A stretch of DNA of 64,000 nucleotides from Mucilaginibacter ginsenosidivorax. Lineage in GTDB: Bacteria; Bacteroidota; Bacteroidia; Sphingobacteriales; Sphingobacteriaceae. A program made the translations under genes and the position numbers. The stretch covers positions 6,200,001 through 6,264,000 of the forward strand of contig NZ_CP042437.1 in the NCBI RefSeq assembly GCF_007971525.1. Reading direction: 5' to 3'. Positions within the stretch are counted from its first letter, which is position 1; each line of letters opens with the position of its first letter. Shown here piece by piece: positions 18,812 to 28,600 of the stretch. The notes beneath the pieces are model-generated. The model did no database searches, was not told where the DNA came from, and saw only the letters and a list, made by a program, of their open reading frames with translations.

Positions 18812-19270
18812 ATGAAAAAATTACTGCTCATTACCTGCGGATTATTTGCCGGGTTTACAATGCGGGCAACTGCTCAAAATGCCCCGGTTTTTCCAAAGGG
18901 CGAAATTTCAACTGTTAATAATCATACCGGAACAGTTTGGCTTACCGAACTTAACAAAGCCGATAGTACTATTGATATTAATGTGGCCAATGCAACTTTC
19001 GCGGCGGGTGCAAAACTCGATTGGCACATCCATCCCGCTGGGCAAATCCTGATGATTACCGAGGGGACAGGCTATTACCAGGAAAAAGGTAAGCCAATCC
19101 GCATTGTTCATAAAGGGGATGTTATCAATTGCGACCCGGGTGTGGCACACTGGCACGGCGCATCGCCCAATAGTTTGTTCACCTATATAGCGGTAAGCAC
19201 AAACAGTGCTAAAAATAAAACCATATGGCTGCAAAGGGTAACCGATGCCGAGTACAACAGCGCAAATTAA
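18812..19270 (+). CDS. exported cupin-domain protein
   Basis: A 152-residue protein with a signal peptide (MKKLLLITCGLFAGFTMRATAQ) and a cupin fold: LDWHIHPAGQILMITEGTG (motif 1) and PGVAHWHGASP (motif 2). It is a periplasmic paralogue of the cytosolic cupin encoded 1.4 kb upstream. The two share the WHxHPxGQ and HWHGA motifs and a similar end (WLQRVTDAEYN versus WLEQVTDEDYN). Having both in one run suggests a pathway with a cytosolic and a periplasmic step. I chose the ATG 10 bases after the reductase stop codon. Confidence 0.85.
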   Translation: MKKLLLITCGLFAGFTMRATAQNAPVFPKGEISTVNNHTGTVWLTELNKADSTIDINVANATFAAGAKLDWHIHPAGQILMITEGTGYYQEKGKPIRIVHKGDVINCDPGVAHWHGASPNSLFTYIAVSTNSAKNKTIWLQRVTDAEYNSAN

Positions 19271-19308
19271 TTTCTTAATATATACAAACCTATTTTACAA
19301 CCAAAAAT

Positions 19309-19821
19309 ATGAAAGCAATCATTATCGCGCTGTTCATGTGTATTGCCGGTGTGCAGTTATCCCTTGGCCAGGCCAAATTGCCCGGTGCGGCATCAACAAC
19401 TACAACTAAGGACGAACAGGAACTACTTGACCTATCCAAAACGAAATGGACATGGATGGCCGGCAAAAATGTAGATGCATTAACCGGGCTGTTTGCCGAG
19501 AACTGTGTATTTGTGCACATGGGCGGAAGCTGGGGTAAAACCCAGGAACTGAATACCATTAAGGGCGGCTTCATCTGGTATAAACAAGCCGAGGTTTACG
19601 GGGCATCTGTAAATATTTTCGGTAATACGGCTATCCTGTTAAATGATATCGATTTGCTGGCAGTAGTGGGTGGTAACGAAGTTGTGCATGCGTTTATGGT
19701 GACCGAGGTATACCTTAAAGAAAACGGCAAATGGAAAATGGGTTCGCTTACTTTTTCAACATTAATACGGCCGGTTAAAATGAAAACCAACATAGCCCAA
19801 CCGGCACAACCACAACACTAA
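19309..19821 (+). CDS. exported SnoaL/NTF2-like protein (DUF4440 type)
   Basis: A 170-residue protein with a signal peptide (MKAIIIALFMCIAGVQLSLGQA), followed by a small alpha+beta barrel domain typical of NTF2-like proteins. Segments include SKTKWTWMAGKNVDALTGLFAENCVFVHMGGSW, ILLNDIDLLAVVGG and AFMVTEVYLKENGKWKMGSLTFS. Proteins of this fold bind or isomerise small molecules, but no catalytic residues can be named with confidence. It is in line with the cupin and reductase genes, 38 bases after the exported cupin. Confidence 0.75.
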   Translation: MKAIIIALFMCIAGVQLSLGQAKLPGAASTTTTKDEQELLDLSKTKWTWMAGKNVDALTGLFAENCVFVHMGGSWGKTQELNTIKGGFIWYKQAEVYGASVNIFGNTAILLNDIDLLAVVGGNEVVHAFMVTEVYLKENGKWKMGSLTFSTLIRPVKMKTNIAQPAQPQH

Positions 19822-19967
19822 TCTTTTAAGTATGAACCGTCGTAACCCTTTAAAATCCGCTTAACAAGCGGAAGAGAAACAACAAGCATGCTGATCCGTA
19901 TAATAGCTAACCAAAAAACAAGCTGGACTTTGGGCTTGTGATAACTGACGTAAACAAAGATATATTT

Positions 19968-20795
19968 ATGAAAAATGTAATTGTTGTAATTGGCGCAGGT
20001 TCCATCGGCCAGGCCATTGCCCGCCGAGTGAGTGCCGGAAAGCATATTTTACTGGCCGACCTGAAACAAGATAATGCCGACGCTGCTGCCAAAGTGTTGG
20101 GCGAGGCTGGTTTCGAAGTAAGCACTACAACGGTTGATATTTCATCCCGTACGTCTGTCCGGGCATTGGTCGAAAAGGCTACGTCAATCGGCAGCGTTAC
20201 CGGGTTGATACAAGCTGCCGGTGTATCGCCTTCGCAGGCATCGCCTTCAACAATATTGCATATCGATCTCTATGGCAACGCTGTTATATTGGAAGAATTT
20301 GGCAAGGTGATTGCAAGCGGTGGATCTGGTGTAGTTATCGCTTCGCAGTCGGGCCACCGCTTGCCCGCATTAACCCCTGAACAGGATAAAGCATTGGCAA
20401 CCACACCTGCAGACGAATTGCTGGCTTTAGATTTTTTGCAGCCCGCCCAGGTAAAAGATTCATTGCGTGCCTATCAATTATCAAAGCGCGGAAATTCACT
20501 GCGCGTAATGGCCGAAGCTGTGAATTGGGGCAAGCGCGGTGCGCGGATAAACGCGATTAGCCCTGGAATTATCATTACGCCGCTGGCTAAGGACGAATTA
20601 AACGGCCCGCGTGGCGAAGGTTATCGCAAAATGATCAATATCTCGGCTGCCGGAAGGGCCGGTACCCCCGACGAGGTTGGCAACGTAGGCGCTTTGCTCA
20701 TGGGGCAGGACGGCGCTTTCATAACCGGCAGTGATTTTTTGATGGATGGCGGCGTAACGGCGGCTTACTGGTACGGCGACCTTGCCCCTAAATAA
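19968..20795 (+). CDS. short-chain dehydrogenase/reductase
   Basis: From the ATG at 19968 the product starts MKNVIVVIGAGSIGQAIARRV, the nucleotide-binding GxGxxG. Further motifs are LIQAAGVSPSQ (NAG-like), a Ser at IASQSGHRLPAL, and the YQLSKRGNS active-site Tyr-x3-Lys. The C-terminus carries RINAISPGIIITPLAKDEL and FITGSDFLMDGGVTAAYWYG. It is an NAD(P)H-dependent SDR at the end of the oxidoreductase run, closed by a strong terminator. Its substrate is not predictable. Confidence 0.9.
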   Translation: MKNVIVVIGAGSIGQAIARRVSAGKHILLADLKQDNADAAAKVLGEAGFEVSTTTVDISSRTSVRALVEKATSIGSVTGLIQAAGVSPSQASPSTILHIDLYGNAVILEEFGKVIASGGSGVVIASQSGHRLPALTPEQDKALATTPADELLALDFLQPAQVKDSLRAYQLSKRGNSLRVMAEAVNWGKRGARINAISPGIIITPLAKDELNGPRGEGYRKMINISAAGRAGTPDEVGNVGALLMGQDGAFITGSDFLMDGGVTAAYWYGDLAPK

Positions 20796-20825
20796 TGATA
20801 TTAGCGTTAACAATTTAATGCAAGG

Positions 20826-20863
20826 AAAAGAGGCTGTTTCAGATAATGAGACAGCCTCTTTAT
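20826..20863 (+). terminator. rho-independent terminator after the SDR gene
   Basis: A 10-bp stem (828-837 pairing with 851-860 of the 20 kb block) with a short AT-rich loop region and a T-rich flank. It closes the plus-strand oxidoreductase run, and the flanking A-run could also serve the minus-strand gene that ends at 20945. Confidence 0.8.
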
Positions 20864-20944
20864 TATAAGTATTGCCAGCATAAAAGTCAGGCCGAACGAA
20901 TCAACAATAATTCCGCCCGCCTAATAGCCGGAGTGTATAAAATA

Positions 20945-21514
20945 TTAGGATTTCAACGGTCCAACGTGCCGGTAGGTGTTCACGAGTAAACCTGTTGGCG
21001 TGGCTTTCGAGTCGACAAAAACAAGTTCCCTGGCGTTAATGCTGTCCGCTAATAAGCGTTTACCATGGCCAAGCAAAACCGGGTAGGTGATGAGCACAAC
21101 CTCGTCGGCCAGTCCCTGGTCAAGCAATACCGACGTTAGGGTCGAGCTTCCCACAACAATCAAGTCGGGGCCGTCTGTTTGTTTGAGATCACGAATGGCC
21201 TCTATAACGTCCTCACCCAAATGCTGCACCGGTCCCCATTCCAGGCTGGCGGGGTTGTGGGTTGCTATGTATTTTGTTGCAGCGTTTATGGCGTTTGCCA
21301 TCGGGAAATCTCCGGCATTGGGCCAAAAACTACTGAATATATCGTAAGTGTGGCGACCAAGCAGCAGGTCGAAATTTGGCCCGTAAGCTTCAAATAGCAT
21401 TGCCGCCCCGGCAGGGCTACGGTAGGGCGTAGTCCATGCCCCGTAGGTGTAGTCTCCGTCGTGTTCAATCACGCCATCCAGCGAGATATGTTCAAAAATT
21501 CTGATTTTTCTCAT
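20945..21514 (-). CDS. dihydrofolate-reductase-like protein (RibD C-terminal domain)
   Basis: A 189-residue protein of the RibD_C/YwjB type. It starts MRKIRIFEHISLDGVIEHDG, contains FDLLLGRHTYDIFSSFWP and IRDLKQTDGPDLIVVGSSTLTSVLL, and ends with GLADEVVLITYPVLLGHGKRLL. Members bind NADPH and reduce pteridine- or deazaflavin-like substrates. Most are uncharacterised, and this one is not the housekeeping folate enzyme. It is a single gene on the minus strand. Confidence 0.85.
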   Translation of the reverse strand: MRKIRIFEHISLDGVIEHDGDYTYGAWTTPYRSPAGAAMLFEAYGPNFDLLLGRHTYDIFSSFWPNAGDFPMANAINAATKYIATHNPASLEWGPVQHLGEDVIEAIRDLKQTDGPDLIVVGSSTLTSVLLDQGLADEVVLITYPVLLGHGKRLLADSINARELVFVDSKATPTGLLVNTYRHVGPLKS

Positions 21515-21585
21515 TTTGTTTATAATTAGTTCATAGATAAATCTGAGATTGAAATTCGTCTTTAAAAATATCCGGTACTATTTTA

Positions 21586-22431
21586 TTACTTTAAAAAGTC
21601 GTCAAGGTAACCTGCTATTGTTTTTGTTTGCATCATCAGGCTCACATGGCTCTGCGCGGGCACAATGGCTAAATGTGATTTTGGCATCGGCCCCAAATCG
21701 GCAGCTACGCCACCTCCCAGTAATTTGTATGTTTTCATCAACTCTACTTTATCAAGGCCATCATTGTCGCCCGAGATGAGCAATACCGGCGATGTGATTT
21801 TGGCAATATTGGCGTCGCCCACGTCAAAAGGCACCCCGGCAAAAGCAATCATTTGTTCAATAAACTTTGTCCATTTTGTTTTATCGGGTGCTACTGCATC
21901 ATATGCCGTTTTTATAGGCGTATTGTTAAAAAACTCGGGCTTAAAGCCTTTAAATCCATCGTTTATAACCGGCAGCCAGCCACCGGATTTGTAGGTAGAA
22001 GAAATGATCACCAGTTTTTTTACCCGTTTAGGGCTTTTCACAACCAGTTGGTAAGCTATAGAGCCACCCATACTATAACCTGCAACATCGGCACTGTCAA
22101 TTTTTAAAAAATCCATAACCCCTACCACATCACTGGCCATGGTAGCAATATCTAATTTTCTGTCCGAAAACGGGGTGTGCCCATGCCCCTGCATTTCAAC
22201 GGCAATTACCTTTCTTGTTTTTGCCAGTTCAGGTATTAACTGGCCCCAGTTCATCTCGATGGTATAAAATGCACCATGCAGCAAAACCAGGGGCTTACCC
22301 TCGCCATATACCTCATAATAAACCTTAATGCCATTAACAGGCGCATAGCCACTATTTGCAGGTTTAAGCTGCTGGCCATAACACTGCAATACGGTAAAAA
22401 AAAGCAAAGCAATTATGAATGCAGGTTTCAT
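21586..22431 (-). CDS. exported alpha/beta hydrolase
   Basis: From the ATG at 22431 a signal peptide (MKPAFIIALLFFTVLQCYGQQ) precedes an alpha/beta-hydrolase fold. The oxyanion motif is VLLHGAFYTIEMNWG, the nucleophile elbow is AGYSMGGSIAYQ (Ser), the acid lies in LLISGDNDGLD, and the His is in VPAQSHVSLMM. This is an esterase- or lipase-like serine hydrolase exported to the periplasm. An upstream ATG at 22461 would add ten residues before the signal peptide. It is the last gene before the CRISPR array, 205 bases away. Confidence 0.88.
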   Translation of the reverse strand: MKPAFIIALLFFTVLQCYGQQLKPANSGYAPVNGIKVYYEVYGEGKPLVLLHGAFYTIEMNWGQLIPELAKTRKVIAVEMQGHGHTPFSDRKLDIATMASDVVGVMDFLKIDSADVAGYSMGGSIAYQLVVKSPKRVKKLVIISSTYKSGGWLPVINDGFKGFKPEFFNNTPIKTAYDAVAPDKTKWTKFIEQMIAFAGVPFDVGDANIAKITSPVLLISGDNDGLDKVELMKTYKLLGGGVAADLGPMPKSHLAIVPAQSHVSLMMQTKTIAGYLDDFLK

Positions 22432-22635
22432 GACATCAGTTCCTTTAAATACTCTTTTCATAAAATGTGATTTAAGTTGTTTCGATTTTATTGACAATAC
22501 AAATATCGATAGCATTCCGGGATTTTATACTGGGCAGAAGTGACAATTTGAGGGGTGGATAACGACATAGGGTTGACGGTATATGGGGGCTGGTGTAGGG
22601 TGGTTGGTTGTAGTTGGTTGCGAGAACAAACGGCG

Positions 22636-25600
22636 GTTGTGATTTGCTTTCAATCTTTAAACAACTGATATTTGGAACAACATCGGTTAATTGGGGCAGG
22701 GCCTTACTTAAGTTGTGATTTGCTTTCAATCTTTAAACAACTGATATTTGGAACAACTATGGTAACTGGTCATGAACTCGGCCGGTGTTGTGATTTGCTT
22801 TCATTCTTTGAACAACTGATATTTGAATCAACATGGCAGTTTCACAAACGTGCCGGTTTCGAGTTGTGATTTGCTTTCATTCTTTGAACAACTGATATTT
22901 GAATCAACAACTGCTTATACCACCTTTATTCAAACCCTGTTGTGATTTGCTTTCATTCTTTGAACAACTGATATTTGAATCAACACCACCCCTTTTTTTT
23001 AAAAAAAAGGGAACGTTGTGATTTGCTTTCATTCTTTGAACAACTGATATTTGAATCAACGGTAACGCTAACATTTACAACAGAAAGCCTGTTGTGATTT
23101 GCTTTCATTCTTTGAACAACTGATATTTGAATCAACCGCAAACGCATCGCCATACGCCGATCTGAGTTGTGATTTGCTTTCATTCTTTGAACAACTGATA
23201 TTTGAATCAACGGTTGGGATATAAGTCAAAACCCTTCAAAGGTTGTGATTTGCTTTCATTCTTTGAACAACTGATATTTGAATCAACGCTTACCCGCAGG
23301 CTGTATTTAGGGTTTGTGTTGTGATTTGCTTTCATTCTTTGAACAACTGATATTTGAATCAACCGGCAAGGTGTTTAGAACCTTCCGCAGGCAGTTGTGA
23401 TTTGCTTTCATTCTTTGAACAACTGATATTTGAATCAACCCGTTCCGAGTTCGGAATGGTTTGAAATTAGTTGTGATTTGCTTTCATTCTTTGAACAACT
23501 GATATTTGAATCAACTGACGGCAAGCTGCTGCCCGGATGGGATATGTTGTGATTTGCTTTCATTCTTTGAACAACTGATATTTGAATCAACTTTTACTTT
23601 TGAAATAAGCATCTACATATTGTTGTGATTTGCTTTCATTCTTTGAACAACTGATATTTGAATCAACCAAGTGGATAATAAGGATTGATAGCTATTTGTT
23701 GTGATTTGCTTTCATTCTTTGAACAACTGATATTTGAATCAACAGGGGTTTAAAATAAAAAAGCCTCACAAGTGTTGTGATTTGCTTTCATTCTTTGAAC
23801 AACTGATATTTGAATCAACTTTGCTTTTTTATGATCAACCTCGCCGCCTGTTGTGATTTGCTTTCATTCTTTGAACAACTGATATTTGAATCAACTAAAG
23901 AAGATGATGTAAATTTTGCCGATCGGTTGTGATTTGCTTTCATTCTTTGAACAACTGATATTTGAATCAACAAGTTGCAGCAATTATAAACCGGAAATCA
24001 CGTTGTGATTTGCTTTCATTCTTTGAACAACTGATATTTGAATCAACGCTTACCCGCAGGCTGTATTTAGGGTTTGTGTTGTGATTTGCTTTCATTCTTT
24101 GAACAACTGATATTTGAATCAACTGATCCCATTGCCGGCATGACCGCATTGCGGTTGTGATTTGCTTTCATTCTTTGAACAACTGATATTTGAATCAACC
24201 CGGAAAATGGTGTACGCAAGAGAGCTCGGTTGTGATTTGCTTTCATTCTTTGAACAACTGATATTTGAATCAACACTATTAATGAAGCGCAGTTATTACG
24301 ATTAGTTGTGATTTGCTTTCATTCTTTGAACAACTGATATTTGAATCAACCAAGTGGATAATAAGGATTGATAGCTATTTGTTGTGATTTGCTTTCATTC
24401 TTTGAACAACTGATATTTGAATCAACAGGGGTTTAAAATAAAAAAGCCTCACAAGTGTTGTGATTTGCTTTCATTCTTTGAACAACTGATATTTGAATCA
24501 ACCCAGGCTCGAAAGGTAGGGCGCTGCATAGAGTTGTGATTTGCTTTCATTCTTTGAACAACTGATATTTGAATCAACGCTGTTTAAGATATGTAGGTAT
24601 CCTGATAAGTTGTGATTTGCTTTCATTCTTTGAACAACTGATATTTGAATCAACATATCCCAAAAGCAGGTAAAGCTTCCTTGCGTTGTGATTTGCTTTC
24701 ATTCTTTGAACAACTGATATTTGAATCAACCTATACAGCGAAAAGCGTGTATCTGACGGTGTTGTGATTTGCTTTCATTCTTTGAACAACTGATATTTGA
24801 ATCAACCCCAGTCTGTAGACGAATTGTCTACCGGAGGTTGTGATTTGCTTTCATTCTTTGAACAACTGATATTTGAATCAACCACTAACGCTTCATCCGC
24901 TCTACGTTTAACGTTGTGATTTGCTTTCATTCTTTGAACAACTGATATTTGAATCAACCCACGTAGATATATATAAAGATTTTTACCTGTTGTGATTTGC
25001 TTTCATTCTTTGAACAACTGATATTTGAATCAACTTAACAAACGAATAACCGCATCCGTACCATGTTGTGATTTGCTTTCATTCTTTGAACAACTGATAT
25101 TTGAATCAACTGCATCAGGAAAATAAACAGCATGATTTGTGTTGTGATTTGCTTTCATTCTTTGAACAACTGATATTTGAATCAACTCTGAATCTGAAAA
25201 TAAGATAAAAGAATTAGTTGTGATTTGCTTTCATTCTTTGAACAACTGATATTTGAATCAACTTCTTTTCGGTGTTTTTAATCGGTAATCTTGTTGTGAT
25301 TTGCTTTCATTCTTTGAACAACTGATATTTGAATCAACTGTTTTTGTTACATAAATTGTATACCCTGCGTTGTGATTTGCTTTCATTCTTTGAACAACTG
25401 ATATTTGAATCAACTTGTTTCCGATTATCACAAAGAACAAAAGCGTTGTGATTTGCTTTCATTCTTTGAACAACTGATATTTGAATCAACGGAAATATTT
25501 GGTAATTGCTTTTAATAGTTGTTGTGATTTGCTTTCATTCTTTGAACAACTGATATTTGAATCAACTGATTTAGTGAACAGGCCCGAACTTGCATTGTTG

Positions 25601-28600
25601 TGATTTGCTTTCATTCTTTGAACAACTGATATTTGAATCAACAATCATCTTTATGCAGATTAGGTATGATTGGTTGTGATTTGCTTTCATTCTTTGAACA
25701 ACTGATATTTGAATCAACTTTGATTTTTGTTTGAAGTTTTTCATATTCGTTGTGATTTGCTTTCATTCTTTGAACAACTGATATTTGAATCAACAGGTTG
25801 GGCTTACTTGCTTTACCAGCTAACGTTGTGATTTGCTTTCATTCTTTGAACAACTGATATTTGAATCAACTTAATGTATTCAATGCTACGGTATTGGCAA
25901 GTTGTGATTTGCTTTCATTCTTTGAACAACTGATATTTGAATCAACTATGATATCGAAGTATTGAACGATAGTATAGTTGTGATTTGCTTTCATTCTTTG
26001 AACAACTGATATTTGAATCAACTCGTCAGTTTCCGGCGCATCGTTTGTGGTCGTTGTGATTTGCTTTCATTCTTTGAACAACTGATATTTGAATCAACGT
26101 GATGGTATCTTTTTACAACGTCTTCAGGGTTGTGATTTGCTTTCATTCTTTGAACAACTGATATTTGAATCAACACTAAATGACATTTCTATGACAATTC
26201 AACGTTGTGATTTGCTTTCATTCTTTGAACAACTGATATTTGAATCAACTTTACCAGTATAATCCAGGTAGCAGGCCGCGTTGTGATTTGCTTTCATTCT
26301 TTGAACAACTGATATTTGAATCAACCCGGAAGTGCCGTTTTTGGGTTGAAGTCAGGTTGTGATTTGCTTTCATTCTTTGAACAACTGATATTTGAATCAA
26401 CCCGGAAGTGCCGTTTTTGGGTTGAAGTCAGGTTGTGATTTGCTTTCATTCTTTGAACAACTGATATTTGAATCAACTTTTTTGCGTTTTCATAGCGATT
26501 GTATCTGGTTGTGATTTGCTTTCATTCTTTGAACAACTGATATTTGAATCAACCACTATCGAAGAGTTTAGGGGTATTTACAAGTTGTGATTTGCTTTCA
26601 TTCTTTGAACAACTGATATTTGAATCAACGCTACGCATCAGGCGTGCCAAAGCCATATCGTTGTGATTTGCTTTCATTCTTTGAACAACTGATATTTGAA
26701 TCAACTACTGACCGGGATTACCCAATTTGGGATAAGTTGTGATTTGCTTTCATTCTTTGAACAACTGATATTTGAATCAACGGTACCCAGTACGGCCACC
26801 AGGGCATTATTGTTGTGATTTGCTTTCATTCTTTGAACAACTGATATTTGAATCAACAGCTCAGCGCGGTATTTAGCGATACGTCTGGTTGTGATTTGCT
26901 TTCATTCTTTGAACAACTGATATTTGAATCAACAATTGCACATTGTTTATATGACGGTAAAAGGTTGTGATTTGCTTTCATTCTTTGAACAACTGATATT
27001 TGAATCAACTACTAACTATATCGCCCCACACTTCGCTAGTTGTGATTTGCTTTCATTCTTTGAACAACTGATATTTGAATCAACATAGTAATGGGCGTAG
27101 TAAGTATAACGCCGTTGTGATTTGCTTTCATTCTTTGAACAACTGATATTTGAATCAACTTGGCACAATGCTAAGATTGATGATATAATGTTGTGATTTG
27201 CTTTCATTCTTTGAACAACTGATATTTGAATCAACCACATCTTTACCCCGACTTTCGACGGCTGGTTGTGATTTGCTTTCATTCTTTGAACAACTGATAT
27301 TTGAATCAACCGCGGTTCAGATCGCGGCAAACATCTTCTAGTTGTGATTTGCTTTCATTCTTTGAACAACTGATATTTGAATCAACATAGCCATGATATT
27401 TAATAGGGGTTTTAAAGTTGTGATTTGCTTTCATTCTTTGAACAACTGATATTTGAATCAACAGTGCCTGCGTATGCCCAAATATCGGTGCCGTTGTGAT
27501 TTGCTTTCATTCTTTGAACAACTGATATTTGAATCAACCGCTGTTCAGTTCGTACGCAGCACCCCAATGTTGTGATTTGCTTTCATTCTTTGAACAACTG
27601 ATATTTGAATCAACTGAGCCAGCCAAATGCGCCGCCTACGCCACGTTGTGATTTGCTTTCATTCTTTGAACAACTGATATTTGAATCAACCAATCGGTTA
27701 AACGTGGGAATGAACATGCAGTTGTGATTTGCTTTCATTCTTTGAACAACTGATATTTGAATCAACGCGCCAATGATAATGGCAATGGCAAGGAGAGTTG
27801 TGATTTGCTTTCATTCTTTGAACAACTGATATTTGAATCAACCCAACCACCCGCCGGAACTCCAACAAGCGTGTTGTGATTTGCTTTCATTCTTTGAACA
27901 ACTGATATTTGAATCAACCAATCGGTTAAACGTGGGAATGAACATGCAGTTGTGATTTGCTTTCATTCTTTGAACAACTGATATTTGAATCAACAAATGG
28001 TGGCTGATAAACAGCTACAAAACCGTTGTGATTTGCTTTCATTCTTTGAACAACTGATATTTGAATCAACCATTCTAAATTTGACAACTCAACAGCTAAA
28101 GTTGTGATTTGCTTTCATTCTTTGAACAACTGATATTTGAATCAACTGAGGAAAAATTAGGTTATGGTGCATCATTGTTGTGATTTGCTTTCATTCTTTG
28201 AACAACTGATATTTGAATCAACTCATCAACCGTACATAGCCATTCACTGTAAGTTGTGATTTGCTTTCATTCTTTGAACAACTGATATTTGAATCAACAC
28301 AAATTAATTCACATAAATCAAAAACAATGTTGTGATTTGCTTTCATTCTTTGAACAACTGATATTTGAATCAACTTCATACCCAGGGACATCTACCATAA
28401 ATGGGTTGTGATTTGCTTTCATTCTTTGAACAACTGATATTTGAATCAACCTGATGGTGTATTTAGCCTGGAAAAGCTTGGTTGTGATTTGCTTTCATTC
28501 TTTGAACAACTGATATTTGAATCAACACTTTGGCTCGGGCTTCTTTCCAAATATCTGTTGTGATTTGCTTTCATTCTTTGAACAACTGATATTTGAATCA

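Noticed and set aside
22516..22635. Additional degenerate repeats left of the array
   Set aside because: The G/T-rich stretch (ggttggttgtagttggttg) recalls the repeat start but has no repeat body.
27016..27330. A minus-strand frame of 104 codons and several similar frames inside the CRISPR array
   Set aside because: They are translations of the repeat (the recurring IQISVVQRMKANHN and VDSNISCSKNESKSQ), not proteins.
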